Shown in pieces: positions 17,912 through 27,195 of a DNA stretch of 55,857 nucleotides (its first letter is position 1; each line of letters starts with the position of its first letter). Source of the DNA: Oscillospiraceae bacterium (lineage in GTDB: Bacteria > Bacillota > Clostridia > Oscillospirales > Ruminococcaceae); the NCBI GenBank assembly GCA_020024475.1, contig JAHHTS010000006.1, forward strand, positions 1 through 55,857. The letters run 5' to 3'. The position numbers and the translations under genes are program-made. The notes beneath the pieces were generated by a model, which saw only the letters and a program-made list of their open reading frames with translations, searched no databases and was not told where the DNA came from.

Positions 17912-19108
17912 ATGGCAAAAATTGCACTTTTAGGCCACGGTGTTGTAGGCACAGGCGTAGTGAACATTATTGCTACAAAAGCTGAAAAATTATTTAAAGA
18001 AACAGGAGAAAAAATCGAAATTAAATATATTCTTGTAAGACATGATTATGATGTAGATTACAAAGAAAAATTTATTACAGATTTTTCAATAATAGAAAAT
18101 GATGAAGAAATCGATATTGTGGTGGAAGCTATAGGAGATACTGAACCAGCTTATGAATATGTGAAATCTGCACTTAAAAAGAAAAAAAGTGTTGTTACCA
18201 GCAATAAAGAGTTAGTTGCAAAATACGGTTATGAACTTATGCAAATTGCTGAAGAAAAAAATGTAAACTTTATTTTTGAAGCAGCTGTAGGTGGAGCTAT
18301 TCCGATTATTCATGAAGTTCGTAATTGCCTTAAAGCAAATAATGTAAACTCAATTTCAGGTATATTAAATGGCACAACAAACTATATTCTAACAAGGATG
18401 ATAGAGGAAAAAATGTCATTTGATGTAGCGTTAAAACAGGCACAAGAATTAGGCTATGCTGAAGCAGACCCATCAGCTGATATTGACGGAATAGACACTT
18501 GCCGTAAAATTTGCATTTTAGCAGATATTATATTTAAAAATCATATCTACCCTGAAAATGTTTATACACAAGGGATAAGAAAAGTTAGGCTTGAAGATGT
18601 TGATATTTTAAAGTCAATCGGAGGGTGTATTAAACTTTTAGGGATAGCAAGAAGAGTAGATAAATGTAAAATATTTATTATAACCTCGCCTTTTGTTGTG
18701 TTTAATGAAAGTATTTTATCTGCAACTAATGATGTTTTTAACGCTGTACAGATTGAAACTGATAATGCAGGAATTATGTCACTTTATGGACGTGGAGCTG
18801 GTAGTTTACCTACTGGAAGTGCAGTTGTTAATGATATTGTAGAATGTGTTTTAAATAAAGGCAAAACTATTTACCATGGTTGGAATACTGAAAATAAATA
18901 TCTTTTGGTGGACCATACAGAAGTACCAATGAGATTTTATGTTGCATTAGACGAAAGTTATGAGAAAATAAAAGATATATTTGAAGATATAAAGATTTTA
19001 TGCGCAGAAGAAGAGACAGTATTTATTACTTCAAAACTTACACTAAAATCACTTAATGAAAAGTTAAACAATGTTAAAGTGAAATCTGTTTTAAGAGTTT
19101 TAGATTAA
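17912..19108 (+). CDS. hom: Homoserine dehydrogenase
   Basis: NAD(P)H-dependent reduction of aspartate semialdehyde to homoserine, leading to threonine and methionine. The Rossmann motif LGHGVVGTGV is at residues ~7-16, SNKELVAKYG near 94, GILNGTTNYIL near 150 and GAGSLPTGSAVVNDI near 297 are all conserved. 398 residues, about 30 shorter than the Bacillus type: the C-terminal region (~320-398) is a short, diverged version of the regulatory ACT domain, so feedback control by threonine may be weak or absent. ATG at 17912 after GGAGACAAAAA. Confidence 0.93.
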   Translation: MAKIALLGHGVVGTGVVNIIATKAEKLFKETGEKIEIKYILVRHDYDVDYKEKFITDFSIIENDEEIDIVVEAIGDTEPAYEYVKSALKKKKSVVTSNKELVAKYGYELMQIAEEKNVNFIFEAAVGGAIPIIHEVRNCLKANNVNSISGILNGTTNYILTRMIEEKMSFDVALKQAQELGYAEADPSADIDGIDTCRKICILADIIFKNHIYPENVYTQGIRKVRLEDVDILKSIGGCIKLLGIARRVDKCKIFIITSPFVVFNESILSATNDVFNAVQIETDNAGIMSLYGRGAGSLPTGSAVVNDIVECVLNKGKTIYHGWNTENKYLLVDHTEVPMRFYVALDESYEKIKDIFEDIKILCAEEETVFITSKLTLKSLNEKLNNVKVKSVLRVLD

Positions 19109-19161
19109 AAATAGAATATTTTATATTTTAATAAATTAAGTAATTAAAAAATATAATAATA

Positions 19162-19196
19162 AAAAACTCCTTCTAAATAAAAGAAGGAGTTTTTAT
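19162..19196. terminator. Bidirectional terminator between hom and the peptidoglycan-binding gene
   Basis: 13-bp stem AAAAACTCCTTCT (19162-19174)/AGAAGGAGTTTTT (19182-19194), 7-base loop, usable in both directions. Confidence 0.85.
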
Positions 19197-19197
19197 C

Positions 19198-20025
19198 TTA
19201 TAGGTTTATATTGAATTGATTTATCAGCTTAGTCCAAGTGTCTGAACCGGTGATACCGTCTATTTTCAATCCATATTCTGCTTGGAATTGGCTTACTCCT
19301 TGTTTTGTGCTATTTCCATATATACCATCAACTGTAAGAATTGGCCAATTATGACCATTTTGGCTATTAATCCAGTTTAGATAGCTTTGTACAAATCTTA
19401 CAGAATCACCTCGACTACCAGTGTTTAGTATGTATCCAGGATAAACGGGTGTTACATGTGTGTTTTTATTTGATAAATACTTATTATAAACTTCTACTAT
19501 TCTGTTCCATGTGAGCTGACCAATGTAACCATCCGGATTAAGCCCAAACTGCTTTTGAAAACGAATTGTAGCATTACTCATGTTATTTCCAAATTTGCCG
19601 TCAACAGCCTGCTTGTTTATCCCTGAATAAATAGGTGTTATAGCATTAAGTTTGGTCTGCATATTCCAAACCGGTTCACCGGACACACCAGGTTTTAGAA
19701 CATATCCTGGATATTCATCTTTAGGTGGATTCGGTAGTGAATTGTAGTCGTATACAATCGAGTTCCATGTATTAGAGCCGATGATTCCATCTATCTGTAA
19801 ACCACTAAATCCTTGATACTGCATAACAGTACTTTTTGTTGCATTTCCGAAAATTCCATCTACAACCAATCTGTTCAGGGCGGGCAACATCTGTCTTTGA
19901 ATTGCATTTAAGTATGACTGCATAATAGAAACATTGCTGCCGCTTGAGCCAATAGTAAGTGTGTATCCCGGATATGCAGGCGAACTGTCCATAACTTTTT
20001 TTTGAAAAACTTTATCTTCACTCAT
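19198..20025 (-). CDS. Triple peptidoglycan-binding-domain protein without catalytic domain
   Basis: 275 residues made of three PG_binding_1 repeats (about 18-95, 103-185, 195-275), each beginning with a YPGY-L--GS-G motif and ending VDG-FGN-T ... DG-IG--TW. No enzyme domain and no signal peptide: the N terminus (MSEDKVFQKKVMDSSPAYPG) is charged. In clostridia similar proteins are tied to spores or to wall-lytic enzymes, but this one carries only the binding modules. ATG at 20025 with a strong AGGAGG site. Single-gene unit with terminators on both sides. Role unknown; a spore-coat or cortex-associated scaffold is one inference. Confidence 0.85.
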   Translation of the reverse strand: MSEDKVFQKKVMDSSPAYPGYTLTIGSSGSNVSIMQSYLNAIQRQMLPALNRLVVDGIFGNATKSTVMQYQGFSGLQIDGIIGSNTWNSIVYDYNSLPNPPKDEYPGYVLKPGVSGEPVWNMQTKLNAITPIYSGINKQAVDGKFGNNMSNATIRFQKQFGLNPDGYIGQLTWNRIVEVYNKYLSNKNTHVTPVYPGYILNTGSRGDSVRFVQSYLNWINSQNGHNWPILTVDGIYGNSTKQGVSQFQAEYGLKIDGITGSDTWTKLINQFNINL

Positions 20026-20099
20026 AGGTCAAAACCTCCTGTTGAGTTATAGTATTCTGTAATAAATTATTTTGTGATAAACTTTTACATCAAAAAAAT

Positions 20100-20141
20100 A
20101 AATAAAAGCGTTCTCTTTATCCAAGTGAACGCTTTTATTTA
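20100..20141 (-). terminator. Terminator after pyk
   Basis: Stem AAATAAAAGCGTTC (20100-20113)/GAACGCTTTTATTT (20127-20140), 13-base loop, T-rich on the minus strand. Confidence 0.75.
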
Positions 20142-20173
20142 TATATATATTTTTTCTTATATAGTTGTAAAAA

Positions 20174-21619
20174 TTAAAGTTTTAAATGACCTAAACTTAT
20201 TTTACCCACTGTTTGAACTTTAAGAATATTTGTTGAACCGCTTACACCAACTGGAACACCAGCTGTAACTACAACCGTATCTCCGTCTTTAATAAGTTCT
20301 TCTCTAAGTGCGGCAGCAATAGAAAGATCAATAAGTTCATCAGTAGTCCTTACGGTACTCATAAGAATTGGAGTTACTCCCCAAGAAAGAGCAAGATGAC
20401 GACAGGTTTGTTCGGTATCTGTACATCCGAGAATAGGAAGGCCAGGACGATATTTAGAAATGTTTCTAGCAGTGAAGCCGGTTTGAGTAACAGTTACGAT
20501 TGCTTGTGCGCCAATATCCATTGAGATTGAACAAGCAGAATGCGCAACAGCGTCAGTAACTGATAAGTCATGACCATAGTTTCTTTCTCTTAGAAGCTGA
20601 TTATAATCTATATTTTCTTCAGTGGATTGAGCTATTGCAGCCATTGTTTTTAAAGCTTCGACAGGATATTTACCGGCAGCGGTTTCGCCTGAAAGCATGA
20701 TTGCTGATGTACCGTCATATATAGCGGTGGCAATATCTGTAACTTCAGCTCTAGTAGGGCGAGGTTTTTCAATCATAGAATCAAGCATTTGAGTTGCTGT
20801 AATGGCAGGCTTGCCAGTATTGAAACATTTTTGTATAATTTTTTTCTGTATCCTTGGAATTTCAGTAAAGTCGATTTCAACTCCCATATCACCACGAGCT
20901 ACCATAACAGCATCGACAACTTCTAAAATTTCATCAATTTTTTCAACGCCTTCGCCATTTTCAATTTTGGCAATAAGCCTTATTGATGTACAGTTATGTT
21001 CTTCAAGAATTTTTCTTACTTCCAGAACATCTTCCTTACATCTGGTAAAAGAAAGTGCTATGTAATCAAAACCATTTTCTATACCAAAAATAATGTCATT
21101 TTTATCTTTTTCGCTGACAAAAGGCATTGATAGTTTGATTCCAGGAAGATTTATTGATTTGTTATTGGATAATTTACCATTATTCATAACAGTAAGTTTA
21201 ACTTCTTCATCAACAACTTCATCAACAATCATTTCGATAAGGCCATCATCAAAAAGAACTTTTGTACCGACTTTAACATCTTTTGGGAAATCTTTATAAA
21301 GAACAGATACGATTTCTTTTGTACCTTCAATTTCTTTTGTTGTAAGTGTGAATTTATCGCCTTTTTCGAGATAAATAGGGCTGTCTTTGAATCTACCAAT
21401 TCGAATTTCAGGACCTTTCGTATCAAGCATTGTTGCCACATACAGGCCAAGTTCTGTTCGACATCTTTGAACCATTTTAAAACGGTCAAGATGTTCTTCA
21501 TGTGTAGCATGAGAGAAGTTAAAACGAGCAACGTTCATACCTTCTTTCATAAGCTGTTTCATAATATTTGGGTCATCAGTGGAAGGACCCAATGTACAAA
21601 CAATTTTTGTCTTTCTCAT
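20174..21619 (-). CDS. pyk: Pyruvate kinase
   Basis: Last step of glycolysis: PEP plus ADP to pyruvate plus ATP. 481 residues covers A, B and C domains only; the extra C-terminal PEP-utiliser domain found in Bacillus pyruvate kinase is absent. Visible motifs: RFNFSHAT (residues ~33), DTKGPEIR (~66), the signature LIAKIENGEG (catalytic Lys, ~216), VARGDMG (~243) and TQMLDSM (~276). ATG at 21619 behind a GGGGGAAATAAA site. Monocistronic. Confidence 0.96.
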   Translation of the reverse strand: MRKTKIVCTLGPSTDDPNIMKQLMKEGMNVARFNFSHATHEEHLDRFKMVQRCRTELGLYVATMLDTKGPEIRIGRFKDSPIYLEKGDKFTLTTKEIEGTKEIVSVLYKDFPKDVKVGTKVLFDDGLIEMIVDEVVDEEVKLTVMNNGKLSNNKSINLPGIKLSMPFVSEKDKNDIIFGIENGFDYIALSFTRCKEDVLEVRKILEEHNCTSIRLIAKIENGEGVEKIDEILEVVDAVMVARGDMGVEIDFTEIPRIQKKIIQKCFNTGKPAITATQMLDSMIEKPRPTRAEVTDIATAIYDGTSAIMLSGETAAGKYPVEALKTMAAIAQSTEENIDYNQLLRERNYGHDLSVTDAVAHSACSISMDIGAQAIVTVTQTGFTARNISKYRPGLPILGCTDTEQTCRHLALSWGVTPILMSTVRTTDELIDLSIAAALREELIKDGDTVVVTAGVPVGVSGSTNILKVQTVGKISLGHLKL

Positions 21620-21865
21620 TTTATTTCCCCCTATTTATATAATATTATTGATCATTTAAAAATATAAACTACTGTATATTGATATTATAACTTTAATAAA
21701 TATATTGTACAATAGAGAATAGTTGTAAAATAAAAATATTATGCACTTTTCGTGCATTAAATATAATAAAATTTTCATCAAATATACACTATGCAAAATA
21801 ACTGAAAAGAGGTATAATGTTATTGAATATATTTACAATAGTTATAAATAAAAAGGAGATATATT

Positions 21866-23056
21866 ATGAGTAAAAATGACAATAAAAGAGTATTTCTAAT
21901 TGTTTTGGATAGCTTTGGTATAGGCAATGCTCCTGATGCAGATAAATTTGGAGATGATGGAAGTAACACACTTTTATCCATTTCAAAAAGTGATAAATTT
22001 AGTATGCCAACAATGGGTGAACTTGGATTTTTTAATATAGATGATGTTGAATGCGGAGAAAAATCTGAACACCCAAAAGCAAGTTTTGCTAGAATCATTG
22101 AGGCGTCCAATGGTAAAGATACAACTATAGGACATTGGGAGATAGCTGGTGTAGAAAGCGAAAATCCTCTCCCGGTTTATCCAAATGGTTTCCCAGAAGA
22201 AATTATAAAAAAATATGAAGAGATGACAGGAAAAAAAGTGCTGTGTAATAAACCATATTCTGGAACACAGCTCTTAGATGACTATGGTGAAGAACATATG
22301 AAAACTGGTGACTTAATTGTTTATACATCAGCTGACAGTGTTTTTCAAGTTGCAGCACATGAAGATGTAGTGCCAGTTGAAGAACTTTATAAATATTGTC
22401 AAATGGCAAGAGATATGCTTACAGATTCAGGCAAACATGCAGTAGGTCGTGTAATAGCACGTCCATTTGTTGGATCAGGAAAAGGCAACTTTATAAGAAC
22501 AAAAAATCGTCATGATTATTCATTAAAAGCACCAAAGAAAACAGCTTTACAGTATCTTAAAGATGCTGGAAAAGATGTAATTGGCGTTGGTAAAATTTAT
22601 GATATTTTCGATGGTGACGGTATTACTGAGAAAATAAAAACAGCAAACAATACAGAAGGTATGAATGTTACTATTGACCTTGCTAAGAGAGACTTCAATG
22701 GACTTGCATTTATAAACCTTGTTGATTTTGATATGGTGTATGGTCATAGAAATAATGTTGATGGTTACGCACAAGCAGCGACAGAATTTGATAAACAGCT
22801 TTCAGAACTTTTACCACTTTTGAAAGAAGATGATATTCTTATGATTACGGCGGATCATGGCTGTGACCCTGCAACACCATCAACCGATCACTCAAGAGAA
22901 TGTACACCACTCATTGTTTATGGCAAAAATATAAAAGAAGGATTCAATATAGGAACAATCAAATCGTTTGCACATATAGGAGCAACGGTTGCTGATTACC
23001 TAGGTGTGGATGCACAACTTGATGCATCCAGCTTGTTAAACATTATTTCTAAATAG
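21866..23056 (+). CDS. deoB: Phosphopentomutase
   Basis: Interconverts (deoxy)ribose 1-phosphate and 5-phosphate, linking nucleoside breakdown to the pentose pathway. Alkaline-phosphatase superfamily with metal site VLDSFGIGNAPDA near the N terminus (Asp ~14), the DTTIGHWE segment carrying the catalytic Thr (~92) and ITADHGCDP (~330) plus DHSRE. 396 residues, normal. ATG at 21866 with AAGGAG upstream. Standing alone, but nucleoside salvage genes (xpt, udk, an amidohydrolase) are elsewhere in the window. Confidence 0.95.
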   Translation: MSKNDNKRVFLIVLDSFGIGNAPDADKFGDDGSNTLLSISKSDKFSMPTMGELGFFNIDDVECGEKSEHPKASFARIIEASNGKDTTIGHWEIAGVESENPLPVYPNGFPEEIIKKYEEMTGKKVLCNKPYSGTQLLDDYGEEHMKTGDLIVYTSADSVFQVAAHEDVVPVEELYKYCQMARDMLTDSGKHAVGRVIARPFVGSGKGNFIRTKNRHDYSLKAPKKTALQYLKDAGKDVIGVGKIYDIFDGDGITEKIKTANNTEGMNVTIDLAKRDFNGLAFINLVDFDMVYGHRNNVDGYAQAATEFDKQLSELLPLLKEDDILMITADHGCDPATPSTDHSRECTPLIVYGKNIKEGFNIGTIKSFAHIGATVADYLGVDAQLDASSLLNIISK

Positions 23057-23070
23057 TTAATAGAATACAT

Positions 23071-23108
23071 TAAAGAGATGCGATATTTTAGTTGCATCTC
23101 TTTACTTG
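23071..23108 (+). terminator. Terminator after deoB
   Basis: Stem TAAAGAGATGC (23071-23081)/GCATCTCTTTA (23094-23104), followed by CTTGTTTAAT. Confidence 0.7.
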
Positions 23109-23302
23109 TTTAATATATGTTTATGTAGTCTATAAATTACAATTCTTTTGTATTTATACATTAAAAAGTAAATGGTATATCGAAATAAATATAAAATATA
23201 TGGGAGTTCAATTAAAGTAAAATTATAAATATTATGTAACATGGCAATAGATGAAAGAATAAAAATTACAGATGAAACATTAAAATATTTATGTTACTAC
23301 TA

Positions 23303-23332
23303 TTGATAAGCGCTTATATATTGTGATAGAAT
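23303..23332 (+). promoter_or_regulatory. Promoter of the HAD gene with an embedded palindrome
   Basis: TTGATA (23303-23308), 18-base spacer, TAGAAT (23327-23332). The perfect palindrome ATAAGCGCTTAT (23306-23317) overlaps the -35 box and resembles, but does not fully match, a catabolite-responsive (cre) element centre. Confidence 0.45.
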
Positions 23333-23359
23333 AAAATTTATTTGAGTAGGAGAGAAAAT

Positions 23360-24007
23360 ATGAAATATGCAATTTTTGACCTTGACGGAACAATAGTTGA
23401 TTCGATGTCTTATTGGCGTGGATTTGCTAAGGAATTTATCATAGCAAATAATCTTGATCCAAAAGGTGAGTATGATAATTTCACGGATATTAACTGGTCA
23501 GAAAAACTGTGTGAGTATCTAAATATAACATATGGAATAAAGATTACACCCAAAGATATATATGACTGGGGTTTAAAATACATCATGGAAAAATATAGGG
23601 ATGATGTTGAGTGGAAACCTGGAGCTAAGCAACTTTTGGACAATCTTAAATCTCAAGGGGTAAAAATGTGTATTTGCTCATCAACAGATAGATATTTAAT
23701 GGAACCTGTGCTTGATAAATATAATTTACATAATTATTTTGAGTTTACGCAGCATTGTAGAGCTTTCGGAAAAGAGAAAAGGGAGCCAGATATTTTTATT
23801 GATTGTATGAATCGCTTAGGAGCAAAACAGCCAAGTGAAGTTGTAGTTTTTGAAGATGCACTTTACTCAGCGAAAACAGCAAAAGACACAGGATTTTATG
23901 TTGTCGGCATGTATGATTCAACAGAGAAAAAAACTGATATTTTAAAAGAAATAGCTGACCAATATGTAACAGATTATTCACAATTAGACTATACAAAATT
24001 GCCTTAA
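23360..24007 (+). CDS. HAD-superfamily phosphatase (phosphoglucomutase/phosphatase-like)
   Basis: Cytoplasmic HAD hydrolase of the beta-phosphoglucomutase-like subfamily. DLDGTIVDS at residues 6-14 supplies both catalytic Asp residues; CICSSTDR (~107) is motif II, a lysine in AFGKEKREPD (~141) motif III, VFEDALYS (~166) motif IV. The alpha-helical cap lies between motifs I and II. 215 residues. ATG at 23360 with GGAGA upstream; an in-frame TTG six codons earlier lies before that site. Substrate unknown. Confidence 0.85.
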   Translation: MKYAIFDLDGTIVDSMSYWRGFAKEFIIANNLDPKGEYDNFTDINWSEKLCEYLNITYGIKITPKDIYDWGLKYIMEKYRDDVEWKPGAKQLLDNLKSQGVKMCICSSTDRYLMEPVLDKYNLHNYFEFTQHCRAFGKEKREPDIFIDCMNRLGAKQPSEVVVFEDALYSAKTAKDTGFYVVGMYDSTEKKTDILKEIADQYVTDYSQLDYTKLP

Positions 24008-24011
24008 ACAA

Positions 24012-24052
24012 AAAAGACCGATGATTGTCGTTTTGACATGTCGGTCTTTTAT
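24012..24052. terminator. Bidirectional terminator between HAD and XRE genes
   Basis: Outer stem AAAAGACCGA (24012-24021)/TCGGTCTTTT (24041-24050), with a short inner TGTC/GACA stem; T tract on both strands. Confidence 0.8.
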
Positions 24053-24059
24053 ATTTATG

Positions 24060-24659
24060 TTATTTTTTTGATTTTACTAGTTTTCTATTCATGTATTTTG
24101 GGTTTACTATAAAAATATAAATAGAAAGAGCTATTAGGATGAAAATAGTTCCTACAAAATATAATTTACTATATATGGCTGAAACTGCAATAATACTTTG
24201 TAATATGCAGTAAATAAATTCTATCTTTGAATTTTTCTTATATTGCCTAGGATTCTTTTCATATCTAAGATTCATTGCCATCCAAATAGAAAATATAGCA
24301 AGAGGTATAATTTTTAACGAAATAACATATGAATTCGGAATTACCCCGTATGCTTCTTCTAAAATTGGTTGTATGCAGAAGTTTAATGCAGAAGCCTGAA
24401 GGATTATTGCTAGTAATGTTAGATTAGAATGTAAAATTTTTTTATCGTTTTTTGAATTTTGAATTTTATCATCTGCTAAAATGTCCAAAGATATTTCAAA
24501 AATTGACGATAGAGCAATTATATTTTCTGTGGAAGGCATAGATTGATTGCTTTCCCATTTGGTTACAGCTTGTCTGCTTACACCGATAATTTCAGCTAAT
24601 TTTTCTTGTGATAATCCTTTTTTAATTCTATTATGTTTAATTTTTTCTCCAAGTGTCAT
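24060..24659 (-). CDS. XRE-family transcription regulator with membrane domain
   Basis: 199 residues: an N-terminal helix-turn-helix (residues ~5-58, with GLSQEKLAEIIGVSRQAVTKW) followed by about four hydrophobic segments (~78-95, ~112-130, ~147-165, ~168-185). Such proteins are one-component, membrane-bound regulators found widely in Firmicutes. The ATG at 24659 has a perfect AGGAGG; the frame runs 53 codons further upstream, but that part overlaps the promoter. A dyad upstream may be its operator. Target genes are unknown. Confidence 0.85.
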   Translation of the reverse strand: MTLGEKIKHNRIKKGLSQEKLAEIIGVSRQAVTKWESNQSMPSTENIIALSSIFEISLDILADDKIQNSKNDKKILHSNLTLLAIILQASALNFCIQPILEEAYGVIPNSYVISLKIIPLAIFSIWMAMNLRYEKNPRQYKKNSKIEFIYCILQSIIAVSAIYSKLYFVGTIFILIALSIYIFIVNPKYMNRKLVKSKK

Positions 24660-24692
24660 AACTGTTACCTCCTGCACACATTTTAACAAAGT

Positions 24693-24734
24693 ATAATAAG
24701 AGAAGCAATAAACTATATGGCAACTAGTGGTTGC
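24693..24734 (-). promoter_or_regulatory. Promoter and dyad upstream of the XRE regulator
   Basis: On the minus strand, a -35-like TTGCCA (24718-24723) and -10-like TATTAT (24693-24698) are 19 bases apart. The inverted repeat GCAAC-TAGTG-GTTGC (24720-24734) overlaps the -35 box, as expected for an autoregulatory operator. Confidence 0.45.
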
Positions 24735-24851
24735 AATAGATAATTTTATTATATATACAAAATAAAATTTTACAAAACAGACAATAAATTTTAATATAAA
24801 ATTATTCAAAATGAGCACGAAACATTATTAAATTATTGTTCCGTACTTGTT

Positions 24852-25475
24852 TTATTTGTTAGAGTTAAGAATTAGATCTATTTTACTTATCACCATATCT
24901 AATGCAACTTTGTTAAGCCCGCCTTCAGGAACAATTATATCAGCGTATTTTTTGCTTGGAGAAACAAAAATATCATGCATTGGCTTTACCGTTGACAAAT
25001 ATTGGTTTACAACACTATCAACTGTTCTACCACGGCTTTTTATATCTCTCATCATTCTACGGATAAATCTGATATCGTCATCAGTATCTACAAAAATTTT
25101 AATATCCATCATATCACGAAGCTTTTTGTTTTCGAAAATCAATATACCATCAATAACGATAACTTTTGTAGGAATAACATCAATTGTTTGTTCCATTCGT
25201 GTGAACTCTTCATATGAATAAACAGGACGCTTGATTGTTTTACCATTTTTGAGATCTTTTAAATCTTTAACCAGTAGGCTAGTATCGAAAGAAGATGGGT
25301 GGTCGTAGTTTAGATGTTTTCGTTCATCTAAGCTCATATCTGAAAAAGGCTTGTAGTAAAAGTCGTGACATAAAACAGATATAGGCTCGTTAAAATGTTC
25401 TACTATTTTTCTGGCAAATGTAGATTTTCCACTACCACTACCACCAGCAATTCCAATAATAACAGGTGTTTTCAT
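24852..25475 (-). CDS. udk: Uridine kinase
   Basis: Phosphorylates uridine and cytidine in pyrimidine salvage. P loop GGSGSGKST at residues 11-19, then LCHDFYYKP and LNYDHPSSFD (~50-65), and RRMMRDIKSRGRT (~140) as in the Udk family. 207 residues, normal. ATG at 25475 after AGAGGATAAGTAT. Last gene of the run ydcF-like, amidohydrolase, GNAT, udk (gaps of 13, 9 and 18 bases). Confidence 0.94.
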   Translation of the reverse strand: MKTPVIIGIAGGSGSGKSTFARKIVEHFNEPISVLCHDFYYKPFSDMSLDERKHLNYDHPSSFDTSLLVKDLKDLKNGKTIKRPVYSYEEFTRMEQTIDVIPTKVIVIDGILIFENKKLRDMMDIKIFVDTDDDIRFIRRMMRDIKSRGRTVDSVVNQYLSTVKPMHDIFVSPSKKYADIIVPEGGLNKVALDMVISKIDLILNSNK

Positions 25476-25493
25476 ATACTTATCCTCTAAATT

Positions 25494-25886
25494 TCACTTC
25501 ATTATTTTTTCTTTTTTTAATGCATATTTTCGTCTTTTAAATACTTTTTTTGCAATTTCGTTATTTTCAGGACAGTATGCACTATAATTATTTGATTTCA
25601 AATTGTTTTCCATAAAATCAAATATTTGTGGAGATACACCTTTTTTTTGAAAATCATTTCTTATGTAAATTTCATCAACGGTTGTTTCTTTATCATTTAT
25701 AAAAATAATAGCATAACCTAGATATTGACCATCATGTAAAGCTACTATTCCTTTTGCGTGTTCATTCCCGTTTATAATATTATCAAAATTATTTTTAAAG
25801 TTTTCTTGTTTAAAGTTTTCGCCATGCAATTCAATAGCTAGTTTTATAATTGCTGATTTATCATCTTTTTCAAAAAATCTTATCAT
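25494..25886 (-). CDS. GNAT-family acetyltransferase
   Basis: 130 residues, near the minimum for a GNAT fold. The start MIRFFEKDDKSAIIKLA is a common GNAT beginning; VDEIYIRNDFQKKGVSPQIFDFMEN (residues ~69-93) corresponds to motif A with a modified acetyl-CoA loop (QKKGVS in place of the usual Q-x-x-G-x-G/A). Substrate unknown. It lies between the amidohydrolase and udk, 9 bases after the former. Confidence 0.75.
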   Translation of the reverse strand: MIRFFEKDDKSAIIKLAIELHGENFKQENFKNNFDNIINGNEHAKGIVALHDGQYLGYAIIFINDKETTVDEIYIRNDFQKKGVSPQIFDFMENNLKSNNYSAYCPENNEIAKKVFKRRKYALKKEKIMK

Positions 25887-25895
25887 TATAGCTCC

Positions 25896-27182
25896 TTAGA
25901 AATATATTTTAGAAACGCCTTTGCCTCTTACATAAATATCTTTAGCACATTTAGATGCGTTTTTTATAATATCTTTTTCGTCAAACTTGAGTTTTCCGTT
26001 TCTTTTTACAAATTTTCCATTTATCATAACATCAGTTATGTTAACGCTTGGTACAGCGGAGTAGATAATGCTTGCGAGCGGATTATAAACTGGTGCAGTT
26101 GAAACAGTGTTCAGGTCGAATATGTTTAAGTCAGCGCTGTATCCTTCTTGAAGTTTACCGCTGTTGAAATTTAGATAATTGTGACCATTCATCATATATT
26201 TCCAAATTTCTTTAAGTGTAAATTTTTCAGCATGATCATCAAATTTTCCTATCAAAGCAAAAAGTCGCATCTGCTCTAATATGTCGATGCTGTTACTGCT
26301 GGCACTTCCGTCATTGCCAGCACAGATATTAAGTTTATCACAAGCATCCCAAAGAAGCCCTTTACCCATGCCAAGTTTCATATATGTTTTAGGAGAAACA
26401 GCAAAACATATATTTTCATTTATATACTTAAAATCTTCTTTTTCAATCCAAAGACCGTGGCCGACAATGCAAGGAATATCACAACATCCAGCTTCATGAA
26501 TGATTTGAAAAGGTGACTTTCCGTTATTCAATAATTTGCTTTCTTCAACTTGAACAGCTGTTTCACTCACATGGATATGGACACCACAGCCAAGTTCTTT
26601 TGCTTTATCTACAATTTTTGATAATATTTTTGGTGTACATATATAAGGTGAGTGAGGTCCCAATCTAGGATGAATCATTTCGTCATCTTTAAAGTTTTTA
26701 CAGAATTTCTCAGCTAAAATAAGTTCTTCATCACAGTTACCACCAAACCCAAAAATGGTCCATGCAATATCAGCTTTTATTCCTATTTCTTTACAGGCTT
26801 TTGCTATAATATCTCCTTTGAAATAATGGTCAGCAAAAGCAGTGATTCCATTGTTTACCATTTCGGCACAAGCAAGTTTTGCTCCCCAATAAATATCTTT
26901 GTCTTGCATTTTGCTTTCATAAGGCCATAATTCTTTGTTAAACCAATCATTTATGTTGACATCTTCTGCTATTCCTTTGAAAATATTCATAGGGCTGTGG
27001 TTATGCATCGAAACAAATCCGGGCGTAATAAATTTATCAGAGCAATCTATAATTTCAGCATTCACACAATTTATATTTTCTCCAATTTTACTTATTTTAG
27101 CATTCGAAACTAACAAGTCTTTGTTTGTTAAAATATCGCCGTTTTCGTTAATCAAATTTGCATTTTTAAATAAAGTATTCAT
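25896..27182 (-). CDS. Amidohydrolase, SAH/MTA-deaminase or chlorohydrolase-like
   Basis: Metal-dependent amidohydrolase of the cytosine/adenosine-deaminase-like subgroup, 428 residues. Metal and catalytic residues are in place: HNH (H60, H62), HIHVSET near residue 203, GHGLW near 240, and GNDGSASSNSIDILEQMR near 290 with the catalytic Asp. This set matches 5'-methylthioadenosine/S-adenosylhomocysteine deaminases and related guanine or chloropurine-type enzymes (SsnA/AtzA group). Position between a YdcF-like gene and udk hints at purine or nucleoside salvage, but the substrate is not settled. Confidence 0.85.
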   Translation of the reverse strand: MNTLFKNANLINENGDILTNKDLLVSNAKISKIGENINCVNAEIIDCSDKFITPGFVSMHNHSPMNIFKGIAEDVNINDWFNKELWPYESKMQDKDIYWGAKLACAEMVNNGITAFADHYFKGDIIAKACKEIGIKADIAWTIFGFGGNCDEELILAEKFCKNFKDDEMIHPRLGPHSPYICTPKILSKIVDKAKELGCGVHIHVSETAVQVEESKLLNNGKSPFQIIHEAGCCDIPCIVGHGLWIEKEDFKYINENICFAVSPKTYMKLGMGKGLLWDACDKLNICAGNDGSASSNSIDILEQMRLFALIGKFDDHAEKFTLKEIWKYMMNGHNYLNFNSGKLQEGYSADLNIFDLNTVSTAPVYNPLASIIYSAVPSVNITDVMINGKFVKRNGKLKFDEKDIIKNASKCAKDIYVRGKGVSKIYF

Positions 27183-27195
27183 TTTAAATCCTCCG

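Larger units (their letters stand above)
23057..23359. other. Intergenic stretch between deoB and the HAD gene
   Basis: Holds the deoB terminator (23071-23104), an AT-rich stretch without coding signal, and a promoter with a 12-bp palindrome (23303-23332). Nothing else seen. Confidence 0.7.
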
